Notes: a model not told the origin generated them from the letters alone. A stretch of 64,000 nucleotides of DNA from Flavobacterium psychroterrae (GCF_018380615.1 NZ_JAGYVZ010000003.1:248001-312000), one strand, 5' to 3'. Positions 34,831-44,585 are shown, counted from the first letter of the stretch. Numbers and translations are program-made.

Positions 34831-35445
34831 ATGAAAAAATTAACCGTAATTGCTTTTGTTTTATTTATAGGTATTGTAACGTCAAATGCACAAGTGACGG
34901 TTAGTCCTGGACTTCGTGGAGGTTTAACGCTGTCGAGTTTAAGTAATATTGATGATAATGGCATGAAATCAGATTTTTATGTTGGTGGATTAGTTGAGAT
35001 AAAATTCAATAAATATTTTACGCTTCAGCCAGAATTAACTTATTCGAGACAAGGTTCTGAAGGAAGATATTATAGCGCTCAAAACCCGGATTTTGGCACG
35101 CCTGCAAAATATGAACTGGATTATTTATCGCTTGGAGCTGTTGCTAAATTCAACTTTGGCGGAAAAGGTTTTCATATTCTAGCCGGACCTTCAGCTGATT
35201 TTAAAACGAGTGATAATTTTGGTCGATATGGTTTTGACCCAATTGATTTTGACTTTTCAATAGTTGCCGGAGTTGGTTATTCATTGCCAAACGGTTTGAC
35301 TTTTGAAGCAAGATTTAAACAAGGTTTAATTGATATTTATGGCTACGACGGAATCGAATATGATAACGATGATTATTACTATAATGATCTAATTTTAAAT
35401 CAGGTTTTCCAGATTGGTATTAGTTACACTTTCAAAGTAAAATAA
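34831..35445 (+). CDS. Outer-membrane beta-barrel protein
   Basis: 204 residues, signal peptide to about residue 20 (IGIVTSNAQ), then the small porin-like barrel of the Bacteroidetes OMP_b-brl_2 type: LRGGLTLSSLSNID, FYVGGLVEIKFNKYFTLQPELTYSRQG, FHILAGPSADF, VAGVGYSLPNGLTFEARF and a terminal aromatic IGISYTFKV. Located in the outer membrane, where flexirubin accumulates. It may store or display the pigment, or simply be hitch-hiking in the operon. Confidence 0.85.
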   Translation: MKKLTVIAFVLFIGIVTSNAQVTVSPGLRGGLTLSSLSNIDDNGMKSDFYVGGLVEIKFNKYFTLQPELTYSRQGSEGRYYSAQNPDFGTPAKYELDYLSLGAVAKFNFGGKGFHILAGPSADFKTSDNFGRYGFDPIDFDFSIVAGVGYSLPNGLTFEARFKQGLIDIYGYDGIEYDNDDYYYNDLILNQVFQIGISYTFKVK

Positions 35446-35451
35446 AAAAAT

Positions 35452-35823
35452 ATGGTTTTAAAAGACTTTTATAAAGTTCTTTCAGAAGAAAAAACAGGAG
35501 ATGCTAAATTTAATTTTCGTATATTAGTTAATGCCAATCATGAGGTTTTTCAAGGTCATTTTCCAGGAAACCCAATTATGCCGGGCGTTTGCATGATTCA
35601 GATTATTAAAGAACTTACAGAGTCGATTACTAAAAGTTCGTTGATGATACAAACACTGACGAACGTAAAATTCATGGCATTGATCAATCCGGAAACGAAT
35701 CCGGAGTTGCGTTTAGAACTTGACATTACAACCACAGAAGATGATTTGGTAAAGGTGAAAAACACCACATATTTTAACGATACGGTTGCTTTGAAATTAA
35801 GCAATGTGTACAAAAAATTATAA
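35452..35823 (+). CDS. ApeI/FabA-like hotdog dehydratase
   Basis: 123 residues, single hotdog domain. Contains the FabZ/FabA-type motif GHFPGNPIMPGV with His36. The acidic residue found 14 positions later in FabZ (Glu) is Gln50 here. It is the third hotdog protein of the cluster and the only one with GHFPG. Aryl polyene clusters use one ApeI-type and one ApeP-type subunit, so this could be the ApeI-type partner. Six bases after the barrel gene. Confidence 0.85.
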   Translation: MVLKDFYKVLSEEKTGDAKFNFRILVNANHEVFQGHFPGNPIMPGVCMIQIIKELTESITKSSLMIQTLTNVKFMALINPETNPELRLELDITTTEDDLVKVKNTTYFNDTVALKLSNVYKKL

Positions 35824-35825
35824 TT

Positions 35826-36311
35826 ATGAAATTACTATTCTCACTACTTCTATGGATAAATTTTGCCGCAAATCCAGATTTGGCAGCTATCCGAAAAATG
35901 TATCCTGATGTTGCAAAATCAGAAGCGAACGCAAAAGAATTTACGGATAAACTTGTTGGAATTTCAAATACCGACGATAAAATTTTAGTGGCTTACAAAG
36001 CAGCTTCAATTTTAGTCGATTCTAAATTTGAAAATTTAATAGGAAGCAAAATTTCCCGCTTTAAAGAAGGCGCAAAATTGCTTGAAGCTACTTTAAAAAG
36101 TGATCCAAACAATATCGAAATCAGAATGATTCGATTGAGTATTCAGGAAGATGTTCCGGGAATTACGGGTTACAAAAAAAATATTAAAGAAGATAAAAAG
36201 TTCATTACTGATCATTACGCTGAACAAACCGGTGTTTTAAAAGAATACCTAAAAGACTTTGTTTTACAATCTAAAAGTTTCTCTGAAAAAGAAAAACAGT
36301 TTGTGAAATAA
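35826..36311 (+). CDS. Exported hypothetical protein
   Basis: 161 residues with a short signal-like N-terminus (MKLLFSLLLWINFAANPD) and a helical, charged rest including a region reminiscent of a single TPR-like pair (KEGAKLLEATLKSDPNNIEIRMIRLSI). I do not recognise the family. Two bases after the hotdog gene and before the glycosyltransferase, so part of the same operon. Confidence 0.75.
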   Translation: MKLLFSLLLWINFAANPDLAAIRKMYPDVAKSEANAKEFTDKLVGISNTDDKILVAYKAASILVDSKFENLIGSKISRFKEGAKLLEATLKSDPNNIEIRMIRLSIQEDVPGITGYKKNIKEDKKFITDHYAEQTGVLKEYLKDFVLQSKSFSEKEKQFVK

Positions 36312-36329
36312 GCTCACGAAAAACACTAA

Positions 36330-37517
36330 ATGAAACCTACTTTATCACAGCAGAATCTGCTTAATTCAACCTCTTTTTGTGTAATTGTTCCCACGTACAA
36401 TAATCACAAAACGCTCAAAAGAGTCTTGGATTCTATTTTAGATTTCACCCAAAATATTATTATCGTTAATGACGGTTCAACCGATTCGACGAGCGAAATT
36501 TTAAAACAATATTCGGAGCTGACTCAAATTCACCATCTTAAGAATTTAGGAAAAGGAAGAGCGCTCCGAAATGGTTTTAGAAAAGCTATTGAACTGAATT
36601 TTGAATACGCCATCACAATCGATTCTGACGGACAACATTTTGCTGACGATATCCCTGTTTTTATCGAAGAAATTCAAAAAGAACCGAATTGCCTTTTGAT
36701 TGGAAGCCGAAATATGACACAGGAAAATGTGCCGAAGAAAAGTAGTTTTGGAAATAAATTTTCGAATTTCTGGTTTAAATTCGAAACTGGAATTGTATTA
36801 GAAGATACACAATCCGGATTTAGATTATATCCTTTACAATTAATTCCGAAACAATTTTATACCAATAAATTTGAGTTCGAAATTGAAGTCATTGTTCGTT
36901 CTGCCTGGAAAGGTATTGTGGTAAAAAACATTCCAATTCAGATTTTGTACGATCCTGCAGAACGTGTTTCCCATTTTCGCCCTTTCAAAGATTTTACCCG
37001 AATCAGTATTCTAAATACCGTTTTGGTTATTAATGCTTTGTTGTATATCAAGCCAAGAGATTTCTTTAGGCGGGCAAAAAAAAAAGGATTTAAAAAATTC
37101 TTTCTCGAAGATATTTTAGAAAGTTCAGATTCTAATTTTAAAAAATCTGCTGCCATTGCTTTGGGAATTTTTATAGGCATTTCTCCTTTTTGGGGATTTC
37201 AAACTGTCTTGCTTTTTACGTTTGCAGCTTTATTCAGGCTCAATAAAGTAATCGCTTATCTGGCTTCAAATGTGAGTTTTCCGCCTTTTATTCCCTTTGT
37301 TATTTATGGTTCTTTAAAAATGGGAAGTTACTTTGTATCTAATGAAGCTCCTTTAATTTTAGATAGTTCGGTAACACTTGATGATATTCAAAAAAATGCT
37401 ACACAATATATCGTGGGAAGTCTTATTTTAGCATCCGTTTTGGCGATGACTTTTGGTCTTTTGAGTTATTTACTTTTAACGGCTTTTAGTTCTAAGAATA
37501 AAACGAATATTGAATAA
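36330..37517 (+). CDS. GT2 glycosyltransferase fused to DUF2062 membrane domain
   Basis: 395 residues. N-terminal GT-A glycosyltransferase family 2 domain (about 14-220): CVIVPTYNNHKTLKRVLDSI, VNDGSTDST, KGRALRNGFRKA and TIDSDGQH with the metal-binding DxD. C-terminal DUF2062-type domain (about 265-385) with GIFIGISPFWGFQTVLLFTF and a second hydrophobic pair. GT2-DUF2062 fusions are typical of Bacteroidetes flexirubin clusters as far as I recall. The enzyme would act at the inner membrane; a sugar on the pigment or a lipid carrier is possible, but flexirubin itself is not known to be glycosylated. Confidence 0.88.
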   Translation: MKPTLSQQNLLNSTSFCVIVPTYNNHKTLKRVLDSILDFTQNIIIVNDGSTDSTSEILKQYSELTQIHHLKNLGKGRALRNGFRKAIELNFEYAITIDSDGQHFADDIPVFIEEIQKEPNCLLIGSRNMTQENVPKKSSFGNKFSNFWFKFETGIVLEDTQSGFRLYPLQLIPKQFYTNKFEFEIEVIVRSAWKGIVVKNIPIQILYDPAERVSHFRPFKDFTRISILNTVLVINALLYIKPRDFFRRAKKKGFKKFFLEDILESSDSNFKKSAAIALGIFIGISPFWGFQTVLLFTFAALFRLNKVIAYLASNVSFPPFIPFVIYGSLKMGSYFVSNEAPLILDSSVTLDDIQKNATQYIVGSLILASVLAMTFGLLSYLLLTAFSSKNKTNIE

Positions 37518-37523
37518 AATTTT

Positions 37524-37673
37524 GCCACGAATTTCACGAATTTTCACGAATTATTTTTTTAAATAAATTGCTGAAAAAATGCCACAGATTAAAGGATTAA
37601 ATGATTTTTCAATCTGTGTCAAGTTGCAACGAATTTCACGAATTAGCACGAATTAATTAGTGAAATTCGTGGC
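37524..37673. repeat. Inverted repeat with internal hairpin, CACGAATT type
   Basis: GCCACGAATTTCAC (37524-37537) pairs perfectly with GTGAAATTCGTGGC (37660-37673). Inside, CACAGATT (37583-37590) pairs with AATCTGTG (37611-37618). The gap is filled with repeats of ACGAATTTCACGAATT. No gene. Confidence 0.85.
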
Positions 37674-37710
37674 GAAAAAAAACTATAGCACAAAACAACA
37701 ATAAATAATT

Positions 37711-40700
37711 ATGCATCAATACTTCTACGCCATTCACTTATTTGTTAACCGACGAAAAACTTTATCGGTTGTTTTGGCTGTTTTAATGCTTTTTATTTTT
37801 GGTTTTTTCGCTTCTCAAATAAAATTTGAAGAAGATATTACCAAGCTTATCCCAACAAACGATAAATCTGACGTTACTGCAAAAGTTTTGAAACAACTCA
37901 ACTTTGCTGATAAAATCACCGTTATTTTCAAACTCGATAAAAACGGAACTGACGAAGATTTGAAAGAAATGGCAACTATTTTTTCAGACAGCGTTGCCAA
38001 ATCCTGCAAACCTTATATCACCGGAATTCAGGGAAAAATTGACGAAGAAAACATTCAGGAAACTATTGATTTTGTTTACAATAATCTACCGCTTTTTTTA
38101 GAGAATAAAGATTATGCTGCCATTGAAAACAAACTCCAAAAAGATAGTATTGCAGCGACGGTTCAGGGAAATTACAAATCGATTATTTCTCCTTCCGGAT
38201 TTATTACCAAAGATTTTATACTGCAGGATCCGCTTGGGATTTCATTTATCGCCTTAAAAAAATTACAGCAACTGAATATTGGTGACGATTTTACGCTTGA
38301 TAATGGTTTTGTAATGACAAAGGACAAAAAGAAATTATTGCTTTTTATCACCTCAAATATTCCATCAAGCGAAACAGAAAAAAACACGATTTTTGCCAAT
38401 AAACTAAAATCGATTCAGGATAATCTAAATCAAAAATTCAAAAGCAAAACTTCTATTAGTTATTTTGGTTCGGCTTTGATTGCGGTTGCAAATGCAAATC
38501 AAATCAAAAGTGATATTATCTTAACGACAACAATTGCGATGATTACGCTAATGTTGATTTTGATTTTGTTTTATCGAAAAGTATGGATTCCGTTAATCAT
38601 TTTTCTTCCCACAGTATTTGGAGCTTTGTTTGCCGTAGCCTTTTTATATTTTGTGAAGGAGCAAATTTCAGCGATTTCTCTCGGAATTGGTTCCATTTTA
38701 TTAGGGATCACGATTGATTATTCCATACATATTCTCACGCACTACAAACATAATAGCGATGTAAAAACGTTGTACAAAGACATTACAATGCCCGTCATTA
38801 TGAGCAGCTCAACAACGGCGGTTGCATTTTTATGTTTGCTTTTTGTAAAATCAGATGCGCTGAACGACTTAGGAATTTTTGCTGCCGTAATTGTAATGGC
38901 TTCGGCATTTTTCTCGCTTTTGATCGTTCCGCATTTGTATAAACCGAAAGAAAATAATTTTGATCACAAGAAAAATGTAATTGACAAACTGGCTCATTTC
39001 TCGTTTCACAACAATAAATATCTGATTGGTTTTTGTGTTTTAATTACCATCATTTGCTGTTTCACTTATAATAATGTTGGGTTCAATAATGATTTATCGC
39101 AATTGAATTTTGTTCCAAAAGAGATCCAAGCAGCAGAAAAAGATTTGGAAGAAAGTACCAGTTTAACATCCAAAACCATTTATGTGGCTTCGTACGGGAA
39201 AAGTATGGAGGAAGTTTTGCAAAATAACTCTCAGCTTTTTGCTGATTTATCGAAGGAAAAACAAACGAATAAAATATTAAATTTCAGTTCCGTTGGAGGA
39301 ATTATGCTTTCGCAGAAGGAACAAAAACAAAAAATCGACAAATGGAATTCGTTTTGGGATTCTAATAAAAAGCAACTTTTAGAATCGCAGTTAATTGCCG
39401 AAGGTTCAAAACTCGGTTTCAAACCTACAACGTATAATGCTTTTTTCGATCATTTAAATTTTGATTTCAAACCTATTTCAGCACAGGAATATTTAAAAAT
39501 TCAGGCTTTACAATTGAAAGAATTTGTGACGGAAAAGAATGGATTTTTTACAATCTCTACTTTAGTAAAAGTTACATCGGAACAACGTGACGCTTTTGTA
39601 AAATTGGCTTCAGCCAAAAATAATCTGATTGCAATTGACCGTCAGCAAATGAATGAAACGTTTTTTAGTACTTTAAAAACCGATTTTAATTCGCTTGTCA
39701 ATTATTCATTTGTTGCCGTGATTCTGATTTTATTTTTCTTTTTCAGAAGACTGGAATTGGTCATTGTAAGTTGTATCCCAATTGCTTTAACGGGAATTGT
39801 AACGGCAGGAATTATGGGAATCTTTGGTATTCAAATGAACATTTTCAGCATGATTGTTTGTACGCTGATTTTTGGTCATGGTGTCGATTTTAGTATTTTC
39901 ATGACGAGCGCGCTTCAAAAAGAATATACAACCGGAAAAAACGAAATTGCGATTTATAGAACTTCAATAATTTTAGCTGTAATCACCACGATTTTAGGAA
40001 TTGGCGCAATGATATTTGCACGTCATCCGGCGTTGCGATCTATTTCTTCGGTTTCATTAATTGGGGTTTTTGCAGCGTTGATAATTACGTTTATATTTTA
40101 TCCAATTCTGTTTAAATTATTCATATCAAATCGTTCGAAAAAAGGAAATCCGCCTTTTGTATTGCGAACTTTTATTCACGGTGTAATTTCATTTACCTAT
40201 TACGGACTTGGCGGAATTTTGATGTCGATTTTTAGTATGACAATTATGCCAATTCTTCCGATAAAGGAAAAAACGAAAATGAAAGCATTCCGTTATTGCA
40301 TTTCAAGATTCATGAATTCCGTATTGTATTCGAATCCGTTTTTGCATAAAAAAGTCATTAACAACTTTAATGAAACCTTCGAAAAACCAGCGATAATTAT
40401 TGCCAATCATTCTTCGTTTATTGACATTCTGGCAATGGGAATGTTGAGTCCAAAAATTATATTTCTGGTAAATGACTGGGTTTACAACTCTCCTATTTTT
40501 GGCGGAACGGTTAGAAAAGCAGGGTTTTATCCAGTTTCTGAAGGAATTGAAGTTGGAGTTGAACATTTGCGACAAAAAGTAAACGAAGGATATTCGTTAA
40601 TGATTTTTCCGGAAGGAACACGTTCTGAAAGTAATCAGATCAAGCGTTTTCATAAAGGTGCTTTTTATCTTGCCGAAGAATTTAATCTGGATATTGTCCC

Positions 40701-41391
40701 GGTTTTAATTCACGGTGCATCGGAAGCGATCCCAAAAGGTGATTTTGTGATTCATCATAGTTTTGTTACCCTTTCTATTTTAGAAAGAATTGCTCCTGAT
40801 AATCTTTCTTATGGGAAAAATTATGTCGAAAGAACGAAACAATTAAGTACGTTTTTTAAAGCCGAATTTCATAAAGTTCGTCAGGAATTAGAAGGTCCGG
40901 ATTATTTCAAAAAAATGATTATTCATAGTTTTGATTACAAAGAAATTGAAATTATTAATAGTGTAAAAAGCGATTTAAAAAACAATTTAGAAACGTATTA
41001 TCAGTTGAATAAACACCTTTCGGCGAAAGCCAAAATATTGCATTTATCAAATGATTACGGACAATTGGACGTTTTACTGACTTTGCAGGAACCGCAACGA
41101 AAAGTGCTTTCATACAATTCTGATCAGGAAAAACTGGAAGTTTCTAAAACGAATTATTTCCTTAAAAAGAGAAAAATCTCTTATCTTGATAATATCGAAT
41201 TGGTTTTAGAAAATGAATATGAAGCAATTTTAATTTCTGATGAAAATTATAAGGATGACCTTGAGAAAGTAATTGCTACCACTTCTTGTGTTATTTTAAT
41301 CAATAGTACAGGTTTAAAAAACACAGTAATTGACTTTGGTTTTGAATCTGTTTCAGAAGAAAATTCTATAATCGTATTAAAGAAAATTTAG
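37711..41391 (+). CDS. Fusion: MMPL/RND transporter + PlsC acyltransferase + degenerate methyltransferase-like domain
   Basis: 1226 residues. Part 1 (about 1-830) is an MMPL/RND-type exporter with two halves of about six membrane spans each (for example IMTLMLILILFYRKVW near 275 and the ILILFFFFRRLEL region near 670) and two periplasmic loops. Part 2 (about 890-1070) is a PlsC-type acyltransferase with NHSSFID (His900, Asp905) and FPEGTRS (966-972). Part 3 (about 1085-1226) resembles a class I methyltransferase, but the SAM loop is lost (HLSNDYGQLDVLL), so it is probably inactive. The fusion suggests that acylation and transport of a lipid are directly linked. A role in placing the pigment in the envelope is likely. 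Two bases before the CrtI-like gene. Confidence 0.88.
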   Translation: MHQYFYAIHLFVNRRKTLSVVLAVLMLFIFGFFASQIKFEEDITKLIPTNDKSDVTAKVLKQLNFADKITVIFKLDKNGTDEDLKEMATIFSDSVAKSCKPYITGIQGKIDEENIQETIDFVYNNLPLFLENKDYAAIENKLQKDSIAATVQGNYKSIISPSGFITKDFILQDPLGISFIALKKLQQLNIGDDFTLDNGFVMTKDKKKLLLFITSNIPSSETEKNTIFANKLKSIQDNLNQKFKSKTSISYFGSALIAVANANQIKSDIILTTTIAMITLMLILILFYRKVWIPLIIFLPTVFGALFAVAFLYFVKEQISAISLGIGSILLGITIDYSIHILTHYKHNSDVKTLYKDITMPVIMSSSTTAVAFLCLLFVKSDALNDLGIFAAVIVMASAFFSLLIVPHLYKPKENNFDHKKNVIDKLAHFSFHNNKYLIGFCVLITIICCFTYNNVGFNNDLSQLNFVPKEIQAAEKDLEESTSLTSKTIYVASYGKSMEEVLQNNSQLFADLSKEKQTNKILNFSSVGGIMLSQKEQKQKIDKWNSFWDSNKKQLLESQLIAEGSKLGFKPTTYNAFFDHLNFDFKPISAQEYLKIQALQLKEFVTEKNGFFTISTLVKVTSEQRDAFVKLASAKNNLIAIDRQQMNETFFSTLKTDFNSLVNYSFVAVILILFFFFRRLELVIVSCIPIALTGIVTAGIMGIFGIQMNIFSMIVCTLIFGHGVDFSIFMTSALQKEYTTGKNEIAIYRTSIILAVITTILGIGAMIFARHPALRSISSVSLIGVFAALIITFIFYPILFKLFISNRSKKGNPPFVLRTFIHGVISFTYYGLGGILMSIFSMTIMPILPIKEKTKMKAFRYCISRFMNSVLYSNPFLHKKVINNFNETFEKPAIIIANHSSFIDILAMGMLSPKIIFLVNDWVYNSPIFGGTVRKAGFYPVSEGIEVGVEHLRQKVNEGYSLMIFPEGTRSESNQIKRFHKGAFYLAEEFNLDIVPVLIHGASEAIPKGDFVIHHSFVTLSILERIAPDNLSYGKNYVERTKQLSTFFKAEFHKVRQELEGPDYFKKMIIHSFDYKEIEIINSVKSDLKNNLETYYQLNKHLSAKAKILHLSNDYGQLDVLLTLQEPQRKVLSYNSDQEKLEVSKTNYFLKKRKISYLDNIELVLENEYEAILISDENYKDDLEKVIATTSCVILINSTGLKNTVIDFGFESVSEENSIIVLKKI

Positions 41392-41392
41392 G

Positions 41393-42910
41393 ATGAAAGA
41401 GCAATACGATGTAGTAATTGTAGGCAGCGGTTTAGGCGGATTAGTCTCGGCAATTATTCTGGCGAAAGAAGGTTATAGCGTTTGTGTGCTTGAAAAAAAC
41501 AATCAATACGGCGGAAATCTACAAACTTTTGTACGCGATAAAACCATTTTTGATACCGGAATTCATTACATCGGAGGTTTAGGTGAAGGTCAAAACTTAT
41601 ACAAATATTTTAAGTATTTGGGAATTATGGATGATCTTAATCTTAAAAAATTAGATGAAAATGGTTTCGACGTTATCTCTTTTGAAGATGATGAAAACGA
41701 ATATCCTCATGCGCAGGGTTATGATAATTTTGCCAATCAATTAGTCCGTTTTTTCCCTGACGAAAAAGCAAATATCGAAGACTATTGCAAAAAAATTAAA
41801 GCAATTTGTGAATGTTTTCCACTTTATAATTTAGAATGGGACGGCAAATATGATAATGAAATTTTGAGTCTTAATGCCAAAGAAACGATTGAAGAATGTA
41901 CACAAAATGAAAAATTAAAAGCCGTTTTATCCGGTTCTAATTTTTTATACGCCGGCATTGCTGACAAATCGCCTTTTTACGTTCATGCGCTTTCTGTAAA
42001 TTCATACATTCAAAGTTCCTGGCGTTGTATTAATGGCGGAAGTCAGATCACGAAGCAGCTTTTAAAACAGCTTAAAAAATACGGCGGCGAATTTTACAAA
42101 TACAAAGAAGTTACCAAATTTAATGTCGAAGATAAAAAAGTAACTTCAGTACATATGAAAGACGGAACTCAGGTTTCAGGTTCTTTTTTTATTTCGAATA
42201 TTGAACCAAAAACTACGCTGAAACTCGCTGGCGAAGAAAATTTTAGAAAATCATTTTACAGTCGGGTTCAAAGTCTTGAAGGTGTAATTTCGGCTTTTAG
42301 TTTGTATATCGTTTTTAAACCGGAAACTTTTAAATATATCAATCACAATCATTATCATTTCAAGAAAAGTTCTGAAGTCTGGACCGCTCATGACTATAAC
42401 GAAAATTCATGGCCAAAAGCTTTTATGGCTTCTATGAATGCCTCGAAAAAGCAGGAAATTTGGGCAGAAGGCATGACTTTTATCACGTACATGAAATATG
42501 ATGATGTCGCTCCGTGGATGGATACTTTTAATACAACCGTTGAAGAAAATGATCGCGGAGAAAGCTATGAGGAATTCAAATCTAGAAAAGCAGCTAAATT
42601 TTTAGAGGAAATCGAGATAAAATTTCCGGGTATAAAAGATTGTATTCAATCGTTTCATACTTCGACTCCACTCTCCTATCGCGATTATATTGGCGGAGAT
42701 AACGGAAATATGTACGGATATGTTAAAGATTCGAATAATCCGATGAAAACTTTGATTCCGTCAAAAACCAAGCTGGATAATTTATATCTTACGGGCCAAA
42801 GTATTAATATGCACGGAGTTTTAGGCGTAACAATTGGAGCGGTTGTAACTTGCTCAGAAATTCTTGGAAAAGAATATCTAGTGACTAAAATTAATGAGGC
42901 ATCTGAATGA
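41393..42910 (+). CDS. CrtI/RetSat-like FAD-dependent oxidoreductase, second copy
   Basis: 505 residues. FAD motif YDVVIVGSGLGGLVSAIILAKEG and VLEKNNQYGGNLQTF, C-terminal LYLTGQSINMHGVLGVTIGA. Related to the protein at 17877-19517 but clearly diverged. Aryl polyene and flexirubin clusters often contain such carotenoid-desaturase-like enzymes; isomerisation or desaturation of the polyene is the usual suggestion. Its end overlaps no other gene if the next starts at 42918. Confidence 0.87.
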   Translation: MKEQYDVVIVGSGLGGLVSAIILAKEGYSVCVLEKNNQYGGNLQTFVRDKTIFDTGIHYIGGLGEGQNLYKYFKYLGIMDDLNLKKLDENGFDVISFEDDENEYPHAQGYDNFANQLVRFFPDEKANIEDYCKKIKAICECFPLYNLEWDGKYDNEILSLNAKETIEECTQNEKLKAVLSGSNFLYAGIADKSPFYVHALSVNSYIQSSWRCINGGSQITKQLLKQLKKYGGEFYKYKEVTKFNVEDKKVTSVHMKDGTQVSGSFFISNIEPKTTLKLAGEENFRKSFYSRVQSLEGVISAFSLYIVFKPETFKYINHNHYHFKKSSEVWTAHDYNENSWPKAFMASMNASKKQEIWAEGMTFITYMKYDDVAPWMDTFNTTVEENDRGESYEEFKSRKAAKFLEEIEIKFPGIKDCIQSFHTSTPLSYRDYIGGDNGNMYGYVKDSNNPMKTLIPSKTKLDNLYLTGQSINMHGVLGVTIGAVVTCSEILGKEYLVTKINEASE

Positions 42911-42917
42911 ACGAGGT

Positions 42918-44585
42918 ATGAAAAGCCAGATTAATTTATTTTTTTTCGTTGGTTTTTTATTGATGTTGGCATCTTGCGGAACATCAAAATCAATGCGCCA
43001 TCAGCCTGACGTTTCTCATTATAATGCAGCAAAACCCGTTGTGATAAAACAATCTGATAGTGTTTTTACTTCAGGAAAAAATTCTTTTTCAAAAAACAGA
43101 CAAGGCATTTGGGAACTTTATGTTGAAGGTGATCCTCTGGAAATTGGTCTTAATACGGGTGCTTTATCTGATTCTCTTTTAAAAAAACAAGAACATATAT
43201 TTTTCTCTAAAATAAAGGATATTGTCCCGTCAAAATTTCAACAGAAACTGCTTCGGAATTTTCTAAAATGGTACAATCGAAAATTATATACGAATGTTCC
43301 TGACGAATATCAAACGGAGATTTTTGGCGTTTCGCAATATACAACTCATGATTTTGACAACATTGCACCGCAATATCAGCGCAGTTTGTATTTGCATGCC
43401 GCACACGATATTGGTCATGCTTTGCAGGATTTGGCTTTGGTAGGCTGCTCCTCTTTTGCGGCTTGGGGAGAAAAATCTGAAGATGGAAATTTAATTTTGG
43501 GGCGTAATTTTGACTTTTATGTTAGTGACGCTTTCGCGGAAAATAAAATCGTGGCGTTTATAAATCCGAAAGATGGTCATCAATTTATGATGGTTACCTG
43601 GCCCGGAATGATTGGTGCCGTTTCGGGAATGAATATCGAAGGTTTGACCGTTACGATTAATGCGTCGAAGTCTAAAATTCCGCTGATTGCAAAAACACCT
43701 ATTTCGATTTTGACGCGTGAAATTTTACAACATGCTAAAAATATTGAGGAAGCAATTGCCATTGCAAAAAAAAGTGAAGTGTTTGTTTCAGAATCTATTA
43801 TGGTAGGAAGCGCAAATGACAATAAGGCAATTCTTATAGAGGTTTCACCTAAAAAAATGGACGTTTACGAAATTCCAAATAGTAATCAATTATTTTGTTC
43901 CAACCATTTTCAGGGAGAAGATTTAAAAAACGAAAAACGAAATCAATCGCAAATTGCCAATAGTCATTCTGAATATCGCTTTGAAAGAATGCAGGAACTT
44001 TTTGCCGGGAATCCTAAAATCAATCCTGAAATTGCCTCGGATATTTTAAGAAATAAAGACGGTTTAAAAAGCATTTCTCTGGGTTATGGCAACGAAAAAG
44101 CATTGAATCAATTGATGGCGCATCACGGTGTTATTTTTAAACCGAAAGAAAAACTGGTTTGGGTTTCGGCAAATCCTTACCAATTAGGAGAGTTTGTTTG
44201 TTATAATTTAGACTCTGTTTTTAAAGAAAGAAAGGACAAAATAATTACTTCTTTTCAAAGGGAAAATTTAAATATTGCTAAAGATCCTTTTTTGGAAACT
44301 AGCCAATATAAAAACTATCAGAAGTTTAGAACCGAAGATGATAAAATAGATTTGTATCTCAAAAATAAAGAAACAATTAATCCTGAATTTATCCAACAAT
44401 ATCAATCCTTAAACCCTGATTATTGGGTTGTGTATTACAAAGCAGGGTTGTACTTTTATCAAAAAAAAGAATACCGCCTTTCTCAGACTAATTTTGAGAA
44501 AGCATTAACCAAAGAAATTACGACTGTTCCTGATAAAACAGCTATTGAAAAGTATTTAAAAAAAATCAAAAGAAAATTACAATGA
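42918..44585 (+). CDS. C45/acyl-CoA:6-APA acyltransferase-like lipoprotein
   Basis: 555 residues from ATG 42918. Lipoprotein signal (LLMLASCGTSK, Cys20). The core (about 65-420) fits the penicillin-V-acylase/AAT family with a conserved VGCSSFAAWGEKSEDGNLILGRNFDF: Cys177 would become the N-terminal nucleophile after self-cleavage, as in AAT, and RNFDF and NIEGLTVTINASKS are family-typical. The C-terminal 100 residues look TPR-like. The lipid anchor places it in the periplasm or outer membrane. It could transfer or cleave an acyl group on the pigment, making it a second candidate for the ester-forming step. The end overlaps the ligase gene by 4 bases. Confidence 0.85.
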   Translation: MKSQINLFFFVGFLLMLASCGTSKSMRHQPDVSHYNAAKPVVIKQSDSVFTSGKNSFSKNRQGIWELYVEGDPLEIGLNTGALSDSLLKKQEHIFFSKIKDIVPSKFQQKLLRNFLKWYNRKLYTNVPDEYQTEIFGVSQYTTHDFDNIAPQYQRSLYLHAAHDIGHALQDLALVGCSSFAAWGEKSEDGNLILGRNFDFYVSDAFAENKIVAFINPKDGHQFMMVTWPGMIGAVSGMNIEGLTVTINASKSKIPLIAKTPISILTREILQHAKNIEEAIAIAKKSEVFVSESIMVGSANDNKAILIEVSPKKMDVYEIPNSNQLFCSNHFQGEDLKNEKRNQSQIANSHSEYRFERMQELFAGNPKINPEIASDILRNKDGLKSISLGYGNEKALNQLMAHHGVIFKPKEKLVWVSANPYQLGEFVCYNLDSVFKERKDKIITSFQRENLNIAKDPFLETSQYKNYQKFRTEDDKIDLYLKNKETINPEFIQQYQSLNPDYWVVYYKAGLYFYQKKEYRLSQTNFEKALTKEITTVPDKTAIEKYLKKIKRKLQ

